From positions 1 through 47,167 of the forward strand of contig CAJTZH010000011.1 of assembly GCA_910584325.1 (NCBI GenBank): a DNA stretch of 47,167 bases. The letters run 5' to 3'. Below, piece by piece: positions 6,864-12,917 of this stretch. The DNA is from an uncultured Lachnospiraceae bacterium (GTDB lineage Bacteria; Bacillota; Clostridia; Lachnospirales; Lachnospiraceae). A program made the position numbers and the translations under genes. Numbering within the stretch: position 1 is the stretch's first letter; each line of letters begins with the position of its first letter. Under the pieces are notes generated by a model, which was not told the DNA's origin, searched no databases, and was given only the letters and a program-made list of their open reading frames with translations.

Positions 6864-7201
6864 ATCTTTGAAAACCCCCATCCGACGATTGCCCCGAATA
6901 TCATGGCAAGGATAAATATAATTACGATTGTTCCAAGCCTGTTTTCGGTGCTGTAGTCCTCAAACTGTTGCGCTGTTACGCCCATGTATGCCGTTTCCGT
7001 TATCGGCTGTATGGCGGTTGTTGCCTGTGTTTCTGCCGTACCTGTCGTTTCAGCGGAAACGCCGAAAATTTCATCCGTGTTATAGGTAAGTGGTTCCCTT
7101 TGGTTCTCTGTTTGGGTTTCTGTCGGGTTTTCCGTCCGGTCAAGTTCTGTGTCAGTCTGTGCAGTATCCGAATAAGTTTCCGTATTTTCCATAGTTTCCA
7201 C
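6851..7201 (-). CDS. Thr/Glu-rich protein with C-terminal membrane anchor (116 aa)
   Basis: 116 aa. The start is the GTG at 7201, six bases after GGAAGGAG; an ATG three codons later is too far from it. Residues 1-85 are polar and low in complexity (many Thr, Glu, Gln). They are followed by a strong C-terminal membrane span (about 89-111, LGTIVIIFILAMIFGAIVGW) and a short basic tail. An exposed extended stalk with an inward C-terminal anchor suggests a minor virion or assembly protein. It is the first gene after the hairpin-rich intergenic region. No homologue is recognised. Confidence 0.7.
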   Translation of the reverse strand: METMENTETYSDTAQTDTELDRTENPTETQTENQREPLTYNTDEIFGVSAETTGTAETQATTAIQPITETAYMGVTAQQFEDYSTENRLGTIVIIFILAMIFGAIVGWGFSKIWRM

Positions 7202-7322
7202 ATTTTTCTCCTTCCTTTTTGGATTCTGGCTCTGCCTTTGGGGATGATTTAGGGCAGGCTTTTGGGGACTTTTTTAAAGGCGTTTTCGCGGAGTCTACCC
7301 CTATCTTGCATTTTCTAACAGC

Positions 7323-7355
7323 TTTAACGGATTTGAAACCCATAAATCCGTTAAA
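7323..7355. repeat. Intergenic hairpin 1
   Basis: TTTAACGGATTT (7323-7334) pairs perfectly with AAATCCGTTAAA (7344-7355) around a 9-base loop. Confidence 0.8.
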
Positions 7356-7370
7356 TTGTAAGAAAATGCT

Positions 7371-7405
7371 TTCTTTCCCCTACATGACACAGTGAGGGGA
7401 AAGAA
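7371..7405. repeat. Intergenic hairpin 2
   Basis: TTCTTTCCCCT (7371-7381) pairs perfectly with AGGGGAAAGAA (7395-7405) around a 13-base loop. Confidence 0.8.
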
Positions 7406-7480
7406 TTTCCCTGTCGCGTCCTTTACGATTTCTCTACAGGTTTTTGTTTCCGTTCCTGTTGGGTTTAGGTTATGGTCAAG

Positions 7481-7509
7481 GTGGAAATCTCACTTTGTGA
7501 AATTTCCAC
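7481..7509. repeat. Intergenic hairpin 3
   Basis: GTGGAAAT (7481-7488) pairs with ATTTCCAC (7502-7509); inside, TCAC pairs with GTGA across a 3-base loop, with one C/A mismatch between the two stems. Confidence 0.8.
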
Positions 7510-7537
7510 GTATTCCCCATTTTTGGGTGTTGTTTAT

Positions 7538-7596
7538 GCCTGTCAAGGGTTGCCCTGACGGCGTACCGGCGCGTTGCGCCTTGCCCCTTGACAGGC
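7538..7596. repeat. Intergenic hairpin 4, the strongest
   Basis: GCCTGTCAAGGG (7538-7549) pairs perfectly with CCCTTGACAGGC (7585-7596). A second GC-rich hairpin, GGCGC-GTT-GCGCC (7568-7580), sits in the loop. This cruciform-like double hairpin is a good candidate for the packaging signal or the nick site region. Confidence 0.8.
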
Positions 7597-7684
7597 GTTT
7601 CACGTGTTCCCGAAGTTGTGATATACTGGTGTTTGACAATGTGTGTAAATTTCCTTGGTGCGTCCCTTTACCTCGCTTGCGCGA

Positions 7685-7706
7685 CCGATTTAAAGCATTA
7701 AATCGG
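7685..7706. repeat. Intergenic hairpin 5
   Basis: CCGATTTA (7685-7692) pairs with TAAATCGG (7699-7706) around a 6-base loop. Confidence 0.75.
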
Positions 7707-7721
7707 CATGAAAGGGGCGTT

Positions 7722-7770
7722 CCTTATTCCCTTATTGTATGGTTTCACCTGTTACAACAAAGGAATAAGG
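7722..7770. repeat. Intergenic hairpin 6, carrying the GGAATAAGG motif
   Basis: CCTTATTCC (7722-7730) pairs with GGAATAAGG (7762-7770), and inner TTGTA pairs with TACAA. The same GGAATAAGGG sequence appears at 10379-10388 upstream of the first phage gene. Confidence 0.7.
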
Positions 7771-7803
7771 GGGTTGCGCCGTTCTGCGGTTTCGCAGGTG
7801 GCT

Positions 7804-8448
7804 TTACTTCTTGGTTTTTGTCGGCTGTTTATCCGTTTCCGCACGTGCATTTCCGTCCTGTTCAGCCGTTGCCCCTATGTCCGTTTTGAGTTCCTGTGGA
7901 ATGAATCCCGTGTTGTCTGATGGCTGTGGGGCAGAGGAAGAATTAGTCTGCGTTGCCGTCTGCTCTACCGGGACAGGCTGTACCGTTCCCTGTGCTGTGT
8001 TTCCCTGTGCCGCCTGTTTCTTTTCCTGTTCCTTTAACCAGTTCTGGAATTTCAGCATGTTTTCTTCCATTGTTTCAACAAACGGGTTGTAATCATGCAT
8101 TCCATCGCGTGCTATGCATGGAATGTCTGGAAGGTATGCAACTGTGAACCAGTCATCACGGCGCAGGATTTCCGCGCTTGCAAATCCCGTGATTTTAAAG
8201 CGGTTGCTTGAATTGGATGCGTCTGTGTCAACGGTACATAAAAATGCGTATCGTTGGAACTCATTCACAGAATGGTAGACTTTTTCGCTACATTTGATTG
8301 TCGGGCATGCGCTGTCATTCTGTACCAAGTCCACCAACAGCGAGTAGGAATAGCCTTCCGTTTTGCGCCCGTTTTCATAGATTGTGTATGGTTTTGGCTC
8401 AAGTTTCTGGTATACCATACCAGATAATATTACTCCTTTGATTATCAT
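7804..8448 (-). CDS. Probable ssDNA-binding protein (gV-like) with disordered tail
   Basis: 214 aa, AAGGAG ribosome binding site. Residues 1-135 form a compact, beta-rich domain with many aromatic and basic residues (for example SYSLLVDLV, YHSVNEFQRYAFLCTV, NRFKITGFASAEI). Residues 140-214 are Gln/Thr/Pro/Ser-rich and disordered, with a Lys-rich end. The size, the OB-like look and the place next to the intergenic region match the gene V type proteins that coat phage single strands before packaging. The assignment is inferred from context; no diagnostic motif is visible. A copy of the CCGCACGTGC palindrome lies in frame near the 3' end, read as NARAE. Confidence 0.6.
   Translation of the reverse strand: MIIKGVILSGMVYQKLEPKPYTIYENGRKTEGYSYSLLVDLVQNDSACPTIKCSEKVYHSVNEFQRYAFLCTVDTDASNSSNRFKITGFASAEILRRDDWFTVAYLPDIPCIARDGMHDYNPFVETMEENMLKFQNWLKEQEKKQAAQGNTAQGTVQPVPVEQTATQTNSSSAPQPSDNTGFIPQELKTDIGATAEQDGNARAETDKQPTKTKK
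7839..7848. repeat. CCGCACGTGC motif, copy 5
   Basis: CCGCACGTGC preceded by TTT, inside the 3' end of the ssDNA-binding protein gene and about 70 bases from hairpin 6. The coding strand reads N-A-R-A-E here. Confidence 0.7.
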
Positions 8449-8654
8449 GTTCTTTTTTCTCCTTTTTCTCTCTTTTCTTGATTTTCCCCTATGCCGTCGC
8501 CGGGGTGTCCTTCTGGACGGATTTATATAATAAATGCATTTTTATATACTGGTTGTATGCCTACTGGGGAAAAGGAACAAACAGACCGCAACTCGAGTTC
8601 TATTTATATTAAGTCTGCCGCTTTATCTCTTCCCGTTCGGCACATATATGGTTT

Positions 8655-9020
8655 TTATGGCTGTTTGCCTAAACCTTCCATTTTTTTCCGTTCCTTACAG
8701 AACGGACTTTCCCCTTTTAGTGAGGGCGGGGTGTTTCCCCACAGGAACGGGTTCTCACACGTTCCTATTCTTGTTTCGTAACCTTGCGCCGACGTTGTAT
8801 CACGTCCGTTGCATTTGATATATTCGCGGATTTTACATTCCTCACAGGTTTTACACATATCACAGTACATATGAATTTCACGTATTCCGCGGAGCGCACC
8901 ATCCAGATGAAGATAGTTGAATTTCTCGCCTTCCTCTTTTAGTGCCTTCTCCATTAAGTAGTAAATCCCCTTACGCCGTGAAGGGTAGTGCCCTTTGTAT
9001 TTTTCACCGTTTGGATTCAT
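8655..9020 (-). CDS. Cysteine-cluster phage protein of unknown function (121 aa)
   Basis: 121 aa, AAGGAG eight bases before the ATG. The N-terminal 35 residues are basic. A regular cysteine series, C53-x2-C56-x2-C59-x2-C62 followed by C70, suggests a bound zinc ion or iron-sulfur cluster; two more cysteines follow near the C terminus. It lies in the early block between the 246-aa gene and the ssDNA-binding protein gene, so a role in replication or regulation is plausible. No known family is recognised. Confidence 0.65.
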   Translation of the reverse strand: MNPNGEKYKGHYPSRRKGIYYLMEKALKEEGEKFNYLHLDGALRGIREIHMYCDMCKTCEECKIREYIKCNGRDTTSAQGYETRIGTCENPFLWGNTPPSLKGESPFCKERKKMEGLGKQP

Positions 9021-9158
9021 TTCCCGTTCTCCTTTTTATGTATTACGATACCCGTAAAAGGGTATGAGGGGGCAGGAAGAAGAGATTTAAGCCGTTACAG
9101 GCAAACCCACCCCCCCCTTGTATATGTTAATGCCCCGTTGGAGCAATTAACGTCTTTG

Positions 9159-9899
9159 TTATGCTGTCTTTACCACAATGTTTCCCATTTCGTCTACCAG
9201 AATGACGTATCCCCCGTTGCTTGGCGGTAGTTTTAACGGCTTGCCTTTTAGTTCCTCAAGCGTTATTTTCCCGATTTCTTTAGGCTTTTCGGGCGGATTT
9301 ATCGGAACAGTATTTTCATTTTCCGTTTCCGTTGTCCCTTTGGTGGTTATTTTCTTTGTGCCGGAATCCTTGCTTGTCAATCCGTCTTTATAGTCCTCGA
9401 TAGCTTTCTGGATATCACGGCAGGACATTTCACTTTTTATCCCGATTGTCTCAATTTCCTTATCCGAAAGGTTGCGCATGATATACAACTGTTTAAAGCC
9501 GAAATCCTTATAGTTCGGGTTCAGTTTATATTGTGGTGCATACTTGGTTATGGGTCTGTTGTTCCCGTTCATAACCGTGACTTCTGTATAAACCCCGAAA
9601 CGGCGCGCTACCAACAGCCGTTCGTTTAATGATGTCTTACTCATTTCAAAGTTGTTTTCCGTATAGTCATAAAGGGTTTGATATCCGCCTTTGCATTTCC
9701 ACAACTGGTAATCTGATATTTGCAGGAGCAGGAAACATGCTTTTAGGTTGCTTGACTGCACCTTGTCCGCTTCCAAAAAAAGCTGTTTTGTTATTTGTTC
9801 GAATTTTGCACCTTTATCCTTGATTTCCTTTAGGGAAAGATTTGATATATTCTCAAGCTGTTCCTCACGGCTTTTTATTATCGCTGTTGCTTTCGCCAT
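9159..9899 (-). CDS. Putative DNA-binding/regulatory phage protein (246 aa)
   Basis: 246 aa from the ATG at 9899, which has AAGGAAGGAG nine bases upstream; a longer frame reaching 9965 lacks a ribosome binding site and runs over the upstream gene. The N-terminal third is a charged helical region. The middle (YQTLYDYTENNFEMSKTSLN, then ERLLVARRFG) resembles the helix-turn-helix portion of mobile-element regulators in which a cell-type residue precedes a short HTH. A Lys/Thr-rich linker follows, then a small C-terminal domain. It may control phage gene expression or maintenance. This is a judgement from pattern only; no family name is secure. Confidence 0.65.
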   Translation of the reverse strand: MAKATAIIKSREEQLENISNLSLKEIKDKGAKFEQITKQLFLEADKVQSSNLKACFLLLQISDYQLWKCKGGYQTLYDYTENNFEMSKTSLNERLLVARRFGVYTEVTVMNGNNRPITKYAPQYKLNPNYKDFGFKQLYIMRNLSDKEIETIGIKSEMSCRDIQKAIEDYKDGLTSKDSGTKKITTKGTTETENENTVPINPPEKPKEIGKITLEELKGKPLKLPPSNGGYVILVDEMGNIVVKTA

Positions 9900-9900
9900 T

Positions 9901-10131
9901 TCACACAACTCCTTCCTTGTCCAAATATATATCAAGTGCATTTTTAGATGATGGAAAAATCCCATTAACCGGTAAACTTAATACATCTAATGGAACATCC
10001 TTAAATTGTCCGCTAAAAACATGGAATGCATTGCCTCCGTCATCAATTACACAGATAAATACTTCCAACGGAATTGTTTCAGAAAGTATCAGACTTTTTA
10101 TATCGTTTAATGTTAATGTTACATTCTGCAT
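9901..10131 (-). CDS. Small phage protein (76 aa), unknown function
   Basis: 76 aa, preceded by AGAGGGGTG and ending one base before the start of the 246-aa gene. The sequence alternates hydrophobic and charged residues (LEVFICVIDDGGNAFHVF), which suggests a small mixed alpha/beta fold; it has no membrane span. Its early position and size fit a regulator or host-takeover protein. Not recognised. Confidence 0.65.
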   Translation of the reverse strand: MQNVTLTLNDIKSLILSETIPLEVFICVIDDGGNAFHVFSGQFKDVPLDVLSLPVNGIFPSSKNALDIYLDKEGVV

Positions 10132-10143
10132 TTTTTCACCCCT

Positions 10144-10347
10144 CTAACTTACCAAAACATAATCTTCCAATAGTTCTTTTAAATTATCTTTTTTCCACCT
10201 ATGCAAAATTTTATCGCCCGTAAAATTAATAACTCCATTTGACCACTTCATATACTGCCTAACGGAATTATGATAATGTCCGTCATTATGAATTTCCAAA
10301 AACTTATGTTTATTCTCTCTATTCTGATAAATACATTTTGTTACCAT
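10144..10347 (-). CDS. Small basic phage protein (67 aa), first gene of the operon
   Basis: 67 aa with AAGGAGAG five bases upstream. It is rich in His, Lys, Asn and Trp and predicted soluble (for example NDGHYHNSVRQYMKWSNG). The stop codon lies 12 bases before the next gene. Being the first gene after the probable operon promoter, it may be an early regulator. Not recognised. Confidence 0.65.
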   Translation of the reverse strand: MVTKCIYQNRENKHKFLEIHNDGHYHNSVRQYMKWSNGVINFTGDKILHRWKKDNLKELLEDYVLVS

Positions 10348-10377
10348 TTTTTCTCTCCTTTTTGCTTACATACCCAT

Positions 10378-10409
10378 GGGAATAAGGGTTTTGCTTGTAT
10401 TTCCCTTAT
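10378..10409. promoter_or_regulatory. Inverted repeat upstream of the phage operon, candidate operator
   Basis: ATAAGGG (10382-10388) and CCCTTAT (10403-10409) are separated by 14 bases; the left arm extends to GGGAATAAGGG. The same sequence forms the arms of intergenic hairpin 6. On the minus strand a TATAAT element lies at about 10424-10419, without a good -35, so this repeat sits just downstream of a possible early promoter. Confidence 0.5.
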
Positions 10410-10433
10410 CTACGTTTAATTATAAAACTCACA

Positions 10434-10448
10434 ACAGAAAAATGAATA
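10434..10448 (+). repeat. Right copy of 15-bp direct repeat, candidate attR
   Basis: Identical to 187-201. It ends 11 bases before the -35 box of the trp operon promoter, so an insertion here would leave trp expression signals intact. Confidence 0.5.
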
Positions 10449-10459
10449 GCATTTCCTCC

Positions 10460-10489
10460 TTGACACCTCCCCCAAACCTATGTTATACT
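10460..10489 (+). promoter_or_regulatory. Promoter of the trp operon
   Basis: TTGACA (10460-10465) and TATACT (10484-10489), spacer 18 bases. Transcription would start around 10496, at the foot of the T-box leader. Confidence 0.8.
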
Positions 10490-10499
10490 ATTTAAAAAT

Positions 10500-10782
10500 C
10501 AATATACACAAACCGTTGAAGCGGAGATAACGGCAGTGATGCCTTTACAGAGAGCCCGTGGTGCTGAGAGTCGGGTAAGAAACAAGTTGTCAAATGGACC
10601 GCTGAGGGTGCAGTCAAATGCGAGGTTTCGCAAAGTATTCTGCAACGTGTCGGCATACGTCAGTTGCCGGGGATATGATAGTATCCTGCTAAGGGCATGA
10701 GAGATTCTCATGAATTCAAGGTGGCACCGCGGATAAGATTTATTCGTCCTTGACAGATTTTTAATCTGTCAAGGATTTTTTA
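10500..10782 (+). promoter_or_regulatory. T-box leader of the trp operon
   Basis: The conserved T-box sequence AAGGTGGCACCGCGG lies at about 10718-10732, followed by a strong terminator (TCCTTGACAGATT 10747-10759 with AATCTGTCAAGGA 10763-10775, then T6). Upstream is a Stem I region with the apical GGTGCTGAGAG. The likely specifier is UGG at 10595-10597 (in CAAAUGGACC), reading tryptophan. Uncharged tRNA-Trp would bind the bulge and allow the antiterminator to form, turning on the operon. Specifier position is inferred from its place opposite AGTGATG. Confidence 0.9.
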
Positions 10783-10833
10783 TTTATTCAAAATCGTGAA
10801 ATACATCTTGTAATTAACACGATGAGCATGAAA

Positions 10834-10868
10834 AACTCCTTTGACAGAACTTGTCAGAGGAGTTTTTT
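10834..10868 (+). terminator. Second terminator hairpin in the trp leader
   Basis: AACTCCT (10834-10840) pairs with AGGAGTT (10858-10864), and inner GACA pairs with TGTC; TTTT follows. It ends 13 bases before the trpE start and abuts its ribosome binding site GGGAGG. Its rising arm contains TCCTTTGACAGA, nearly identical to the rising arm of the T-box terminator, so the two hairpins could swap partners. Confidence 0.65.
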
Positions 10869-10881
10869 GGGAGGAAAAAGC

Positions 10882-12348
10882 ATGAGAATTTTGCCGGAAT
10901 TAAGTGAAGTAAAGGAACTGGCGGCGTTGGGACAGTATAAAGTAGTGCCGGTTAGTTGTGAAATCCTGTCGGATATCTGCACGCCGATTGAAGCAATGAA
11001 AATTTTAAAAAGTAAATCCAGTCACTGCTATATGCTGGAGTCGGTTGCAGAGAAAGAGAAGTGGGGACGATATACGTTTATGGGATTCGAGCCGAAAATG
11101 GAAATAAACTGTGTGGACGGAGAACTGACAGCAGGAGAGCGGCAGTTTCACACGGATAATCCGTCGCAATTTCTCAGACAGATACTCGCTGAGTACAAAA
11201 GTCCACGCTTTGATTACCTTCCGTCTTTTACGGGAGGACTGGTAGGATATTTTTCCTATGATTATCTGGGTTATAAAGAACCGGCGGTGAGAATGAAGAC
11301 GGAGGATACGGAAGCATTTAAAGACGTTGATTTGATGCTGTTTGACAAGGTGATTGCGTTTGATAACTTCCGGCAGAAAATTATTCTTATTGTAAATATG
11401 GCGCTGGATAACCCGGAAGACGAATATGAGAAAGCAATCATCGAGCTAAAAAGATTAAGCAGACTTCTGCATAGCAAAGAATACAAAACTGAATCAGGGG
11501 GACACCTTTTAGGTAAAGTAAAACCGCTGTTTGATAAAGAGACATATTGTAACATGGTAGAAAAAGCAAAGTATCATATTCGTGAAGGCGATATTTTCCA
11601 GATAGTTCTCTCCAATCGTTTGAGCGCGCCGTTTGAGGGAAGTTTGTTCAATACATACCGAATGCTTCGGACAATGAATCCGTCTCCGTATATGTTTTAT
11701 TTTTCGGGAACAGATGTGGAAGTCGCGGGAGCGTCGCCGGAAACGCTGGTGAAGTTGGAAAACGGTGTGCTGCACACATTTCCGCTTGCGGGAACAAGAC
11801 CGAGGGGAAGAACGGATAAGGAAGACGCGGAACAGGAAAAAGAGCTGCTTGCCGATGAAAAAGAACTTGCCGAGCATAATATGCTGGTGGATTTGGGGCG
11901 GAATGATTTGGGGAAAATCAGTAAGTTTGGAAGCGTTCATGTGGAAAAACTGCATTGCGTTGAACGGTATTCACATGTAATGCATATCGGTTCCACGGTA
12001 CGCGGAGAAATTAGAGAGGAATTTGACGCGCTGGATGCGATTGAGGCGGTTCTTCCGGCAGGAACACTTTCCGGTGCTCCCAAAATCCGCGCCTGTCAGT
12101 TAATTTGTGAGCTGGAAAATAACAAGCGGGGTATCTATGGGGGAGCAATCGGTTACATTGATTTTACCGGAAATATGGATACCTGCATTGCCATTCGCAT
12201 CGCATATAAGAAAAACGGCAGAGTGTTTGTCAGGAGCGGAGCGGGAATTGTTGCGGACTCCGTTCCTGAAAAAGAGTTTGAGGAATGTATCAACAAGGCG
12301 AAGGCAGTCGTTACTGCGCTGAAACTTGCAAAGGAGGCGGATATATGA
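10882..12348 (+). CDS. trpE: Anthranilate synthase component I
   Basis: 488 aa from the ATG at 10882 with GGGAGG seven bases upstream; an in-frame ATG at 10822 lies inside the leader and has no site. It converts chorismate, with ammonia delivered by TrpG, to anthranilate. The feedback motif LES (52-54) that binds tryptophan is present. The chorismate-binding C-terminal domain carries its conserved LPAGTLSGAPK (about 391-401) and GGAIGYIDF signatures. First gene of trpEGDCFBA; its stop overlaps the trpG start as ATGA, so translation is coupled. Confidence 0.97.
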   Translation: MRILPELSEVKELAALGQYKVVPVSCEILSDICTPIEAMKILKSKSSHCYMLESVAEKEKWGRYTFMGFEPKMEINCVDGELTAGERQFHTDNPSQFLRQILAEYKSPRFDYLPSFTGGLVGYFSYDYLGYKEPAVRMKTEDTEAFKDVDLMLFDKVIAFDNFRQKIILIVNMALDNPEDEYEKAIIELKRLSRLLHSKEYKTESGGHLLGKVKPLFDKETYCNMVEKAKYHIREGDIFQIVLSNRLSAPFEGSLFNTYRMLRTMNPSPYMFYFSGTDVEVAGASPETLVKLENGVLHTFPLAGTRPRGRTDKEDAEQEKELLADEKELAEHNMLVDLGRNDLGKISKFGSVHVEKLHCVERYSHVMHIGSTVRGEIREEFDALDAIEAVLPAGTLSGAPKIRACQLICELENNKRGIYGGAIGYIDFTGNMDTCIAIRIAYKKNGRVFVRSGAGIVADSVPEKEFEECINKAKAVVTALKLAKEADI

Positions 12349-12914
12349 TTTTACTGATAGATAATTACGATAGTTTTTCATATAATCTATATCAGTTAAT
12401 CGGCGAAATAGATTCGAATATCAAAGTTATCCGCAATGACACGATGGCGGTGGAAGAAATCCGCAAACTGCGCCCTGACCGTATTATATTGTCACCAGGA
12501 CCGGGCAGACCGGAACATGCAGGAATCTTAATGGAAGTGGCAAAAATACTGGGAAAGGAAATACCGCTTCTTGGCGTATGCCTTGGACATCAGGCAATCT
12601 GCGCCGCGTTTGGGGCGGAAGTCACCTATGCAAAAGAACTGATGCATGGCAAACAGTCGGATGTTCAATTTGATTTGCAATGTCCGCTATTTAAAGGCTG
12701 CCCACAAATGGCGCCAGTTGCCCGTTACCATTCGCTTGCCGTTAATACCGCTACAATTCCCGAAGAACTAAAAATAACGGCAGTGACGGCAGACGGTGAG
12801 GTAATGGCGGTGCGGCACCGCGAATTTCCGATTTACGGCGTCCAGTTTCACCCGGAATCCATTATGACGCCCGACGGAAAGAAAATGCTTGAAAATTTTA
12901 TTAAAGGGGTATAA
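12345..12914 (+). CDS. trpG: Anthranilate synthase component II (glutamine amidotransferase)
   Basis: 189 aa, start ATG at 12345 with GGAGG upstream, overlapping the trpE stop by four bases. It is a class I amidotransferase: nucleophile C79 in GVCLGHQAI, with H169 and E171 in VQFHPES completing the triad, and the oxyanion motif PGPGRP. It hydrolyses glutamine and passes ammonia to TrpE. Separate from TrpE and not fused to TrpD. Because the protein could also serve a p-aminobenzoate synthase, a shared role is possible. Confidence 0.95.
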   Translation: MILLIDNYDSFSYNLYQLIGEIDSNIKVIRNDTMAVEEIRKLRPDRIILSPGPGRPEHAGILMEVAKILGKEIPLLGVCLGHQAICAAFGAEVTYAKELMHGKQSDVQFDLQCPLFKGCPQMAPVARYHSLAVNTATIPEELKITAVTADGEVMAVRHREFPIYGVQFHPESIMTPDGKKMLENFIKGV

Positions 12915-12917
12915 GAC

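Larger units (their letters stand above)
7202..7803. other. Hairpin-rich intergenic region, candidate replication origin and packaging signal
   Basis: About 600 bases without a credible gene, between the ssDNA-binding protein gene and the virion genes. At least six hairpins stand in series: 7323-7355 (12-bp arms), 7371-7405 (11-bp arms), 7481-7509 (8 bp plus an inner 4 bp), 7538-7596 (12-bp arms with an inner GGCGC/GCGCC), 7685-7706 (8-bp arms) and 7722-7770 (9-bp arms with an inner 5 bp). M13/f1 has five hairpins in its intergenic region, serving packaging and both origins. Which hairpin does what here is unknown. Confidence 0.75.
187..10448 (-). mobile_element. Inovirus (filamentous phage) prophage, about 10.25 kb
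   Basis: All genes between the two 15-bp repeats lie on the minus strand and form a filamentous-phage layout: probable ssDNA-binding protein, hairpin-rich intergenic region, a series of small single-span proteins, terminator, pIII-like adsorption protein, pVI-like protein, Zot/pI-like ATPase, HUH replication initiator. This matches the coat-III-VI-I order of M13/f1. A secretin (pIV) is missing, which fits a host without an outer membrane. All modules appear intact, so the prophage may be active. The boundaries are inferred from the direct repeat and could be off by a few hundred bases; the phage identity is much firmer than the ends. Confidence 0.88.

Noticed and set aside
7152..7343. A 63-codon Lys-rich minus-strand frame before the 116-aa gene
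   Set aside because: Its ATG is inside the loop of hairpin 1, there is no ribosome binding site, and it overlaps the well-supported GTG start of the next gene.
7392..7889. A 165-codon plus-strand open frame through the intergenic region
   Set aside because: It runs through hairpins 2-6 and into the antisense of the ssDNA-binding gene, is very Cys/Phe/Arg-rich, and has no ribosome binding site; it is an accident of a stop-poor strand.
10822..10881. A longer TrpE N terminus from the ATG at 10822
   Set aside because: It would translate the second terminator hairpin, and only the ATG at 10882 has a correctly placed GGGAGG.
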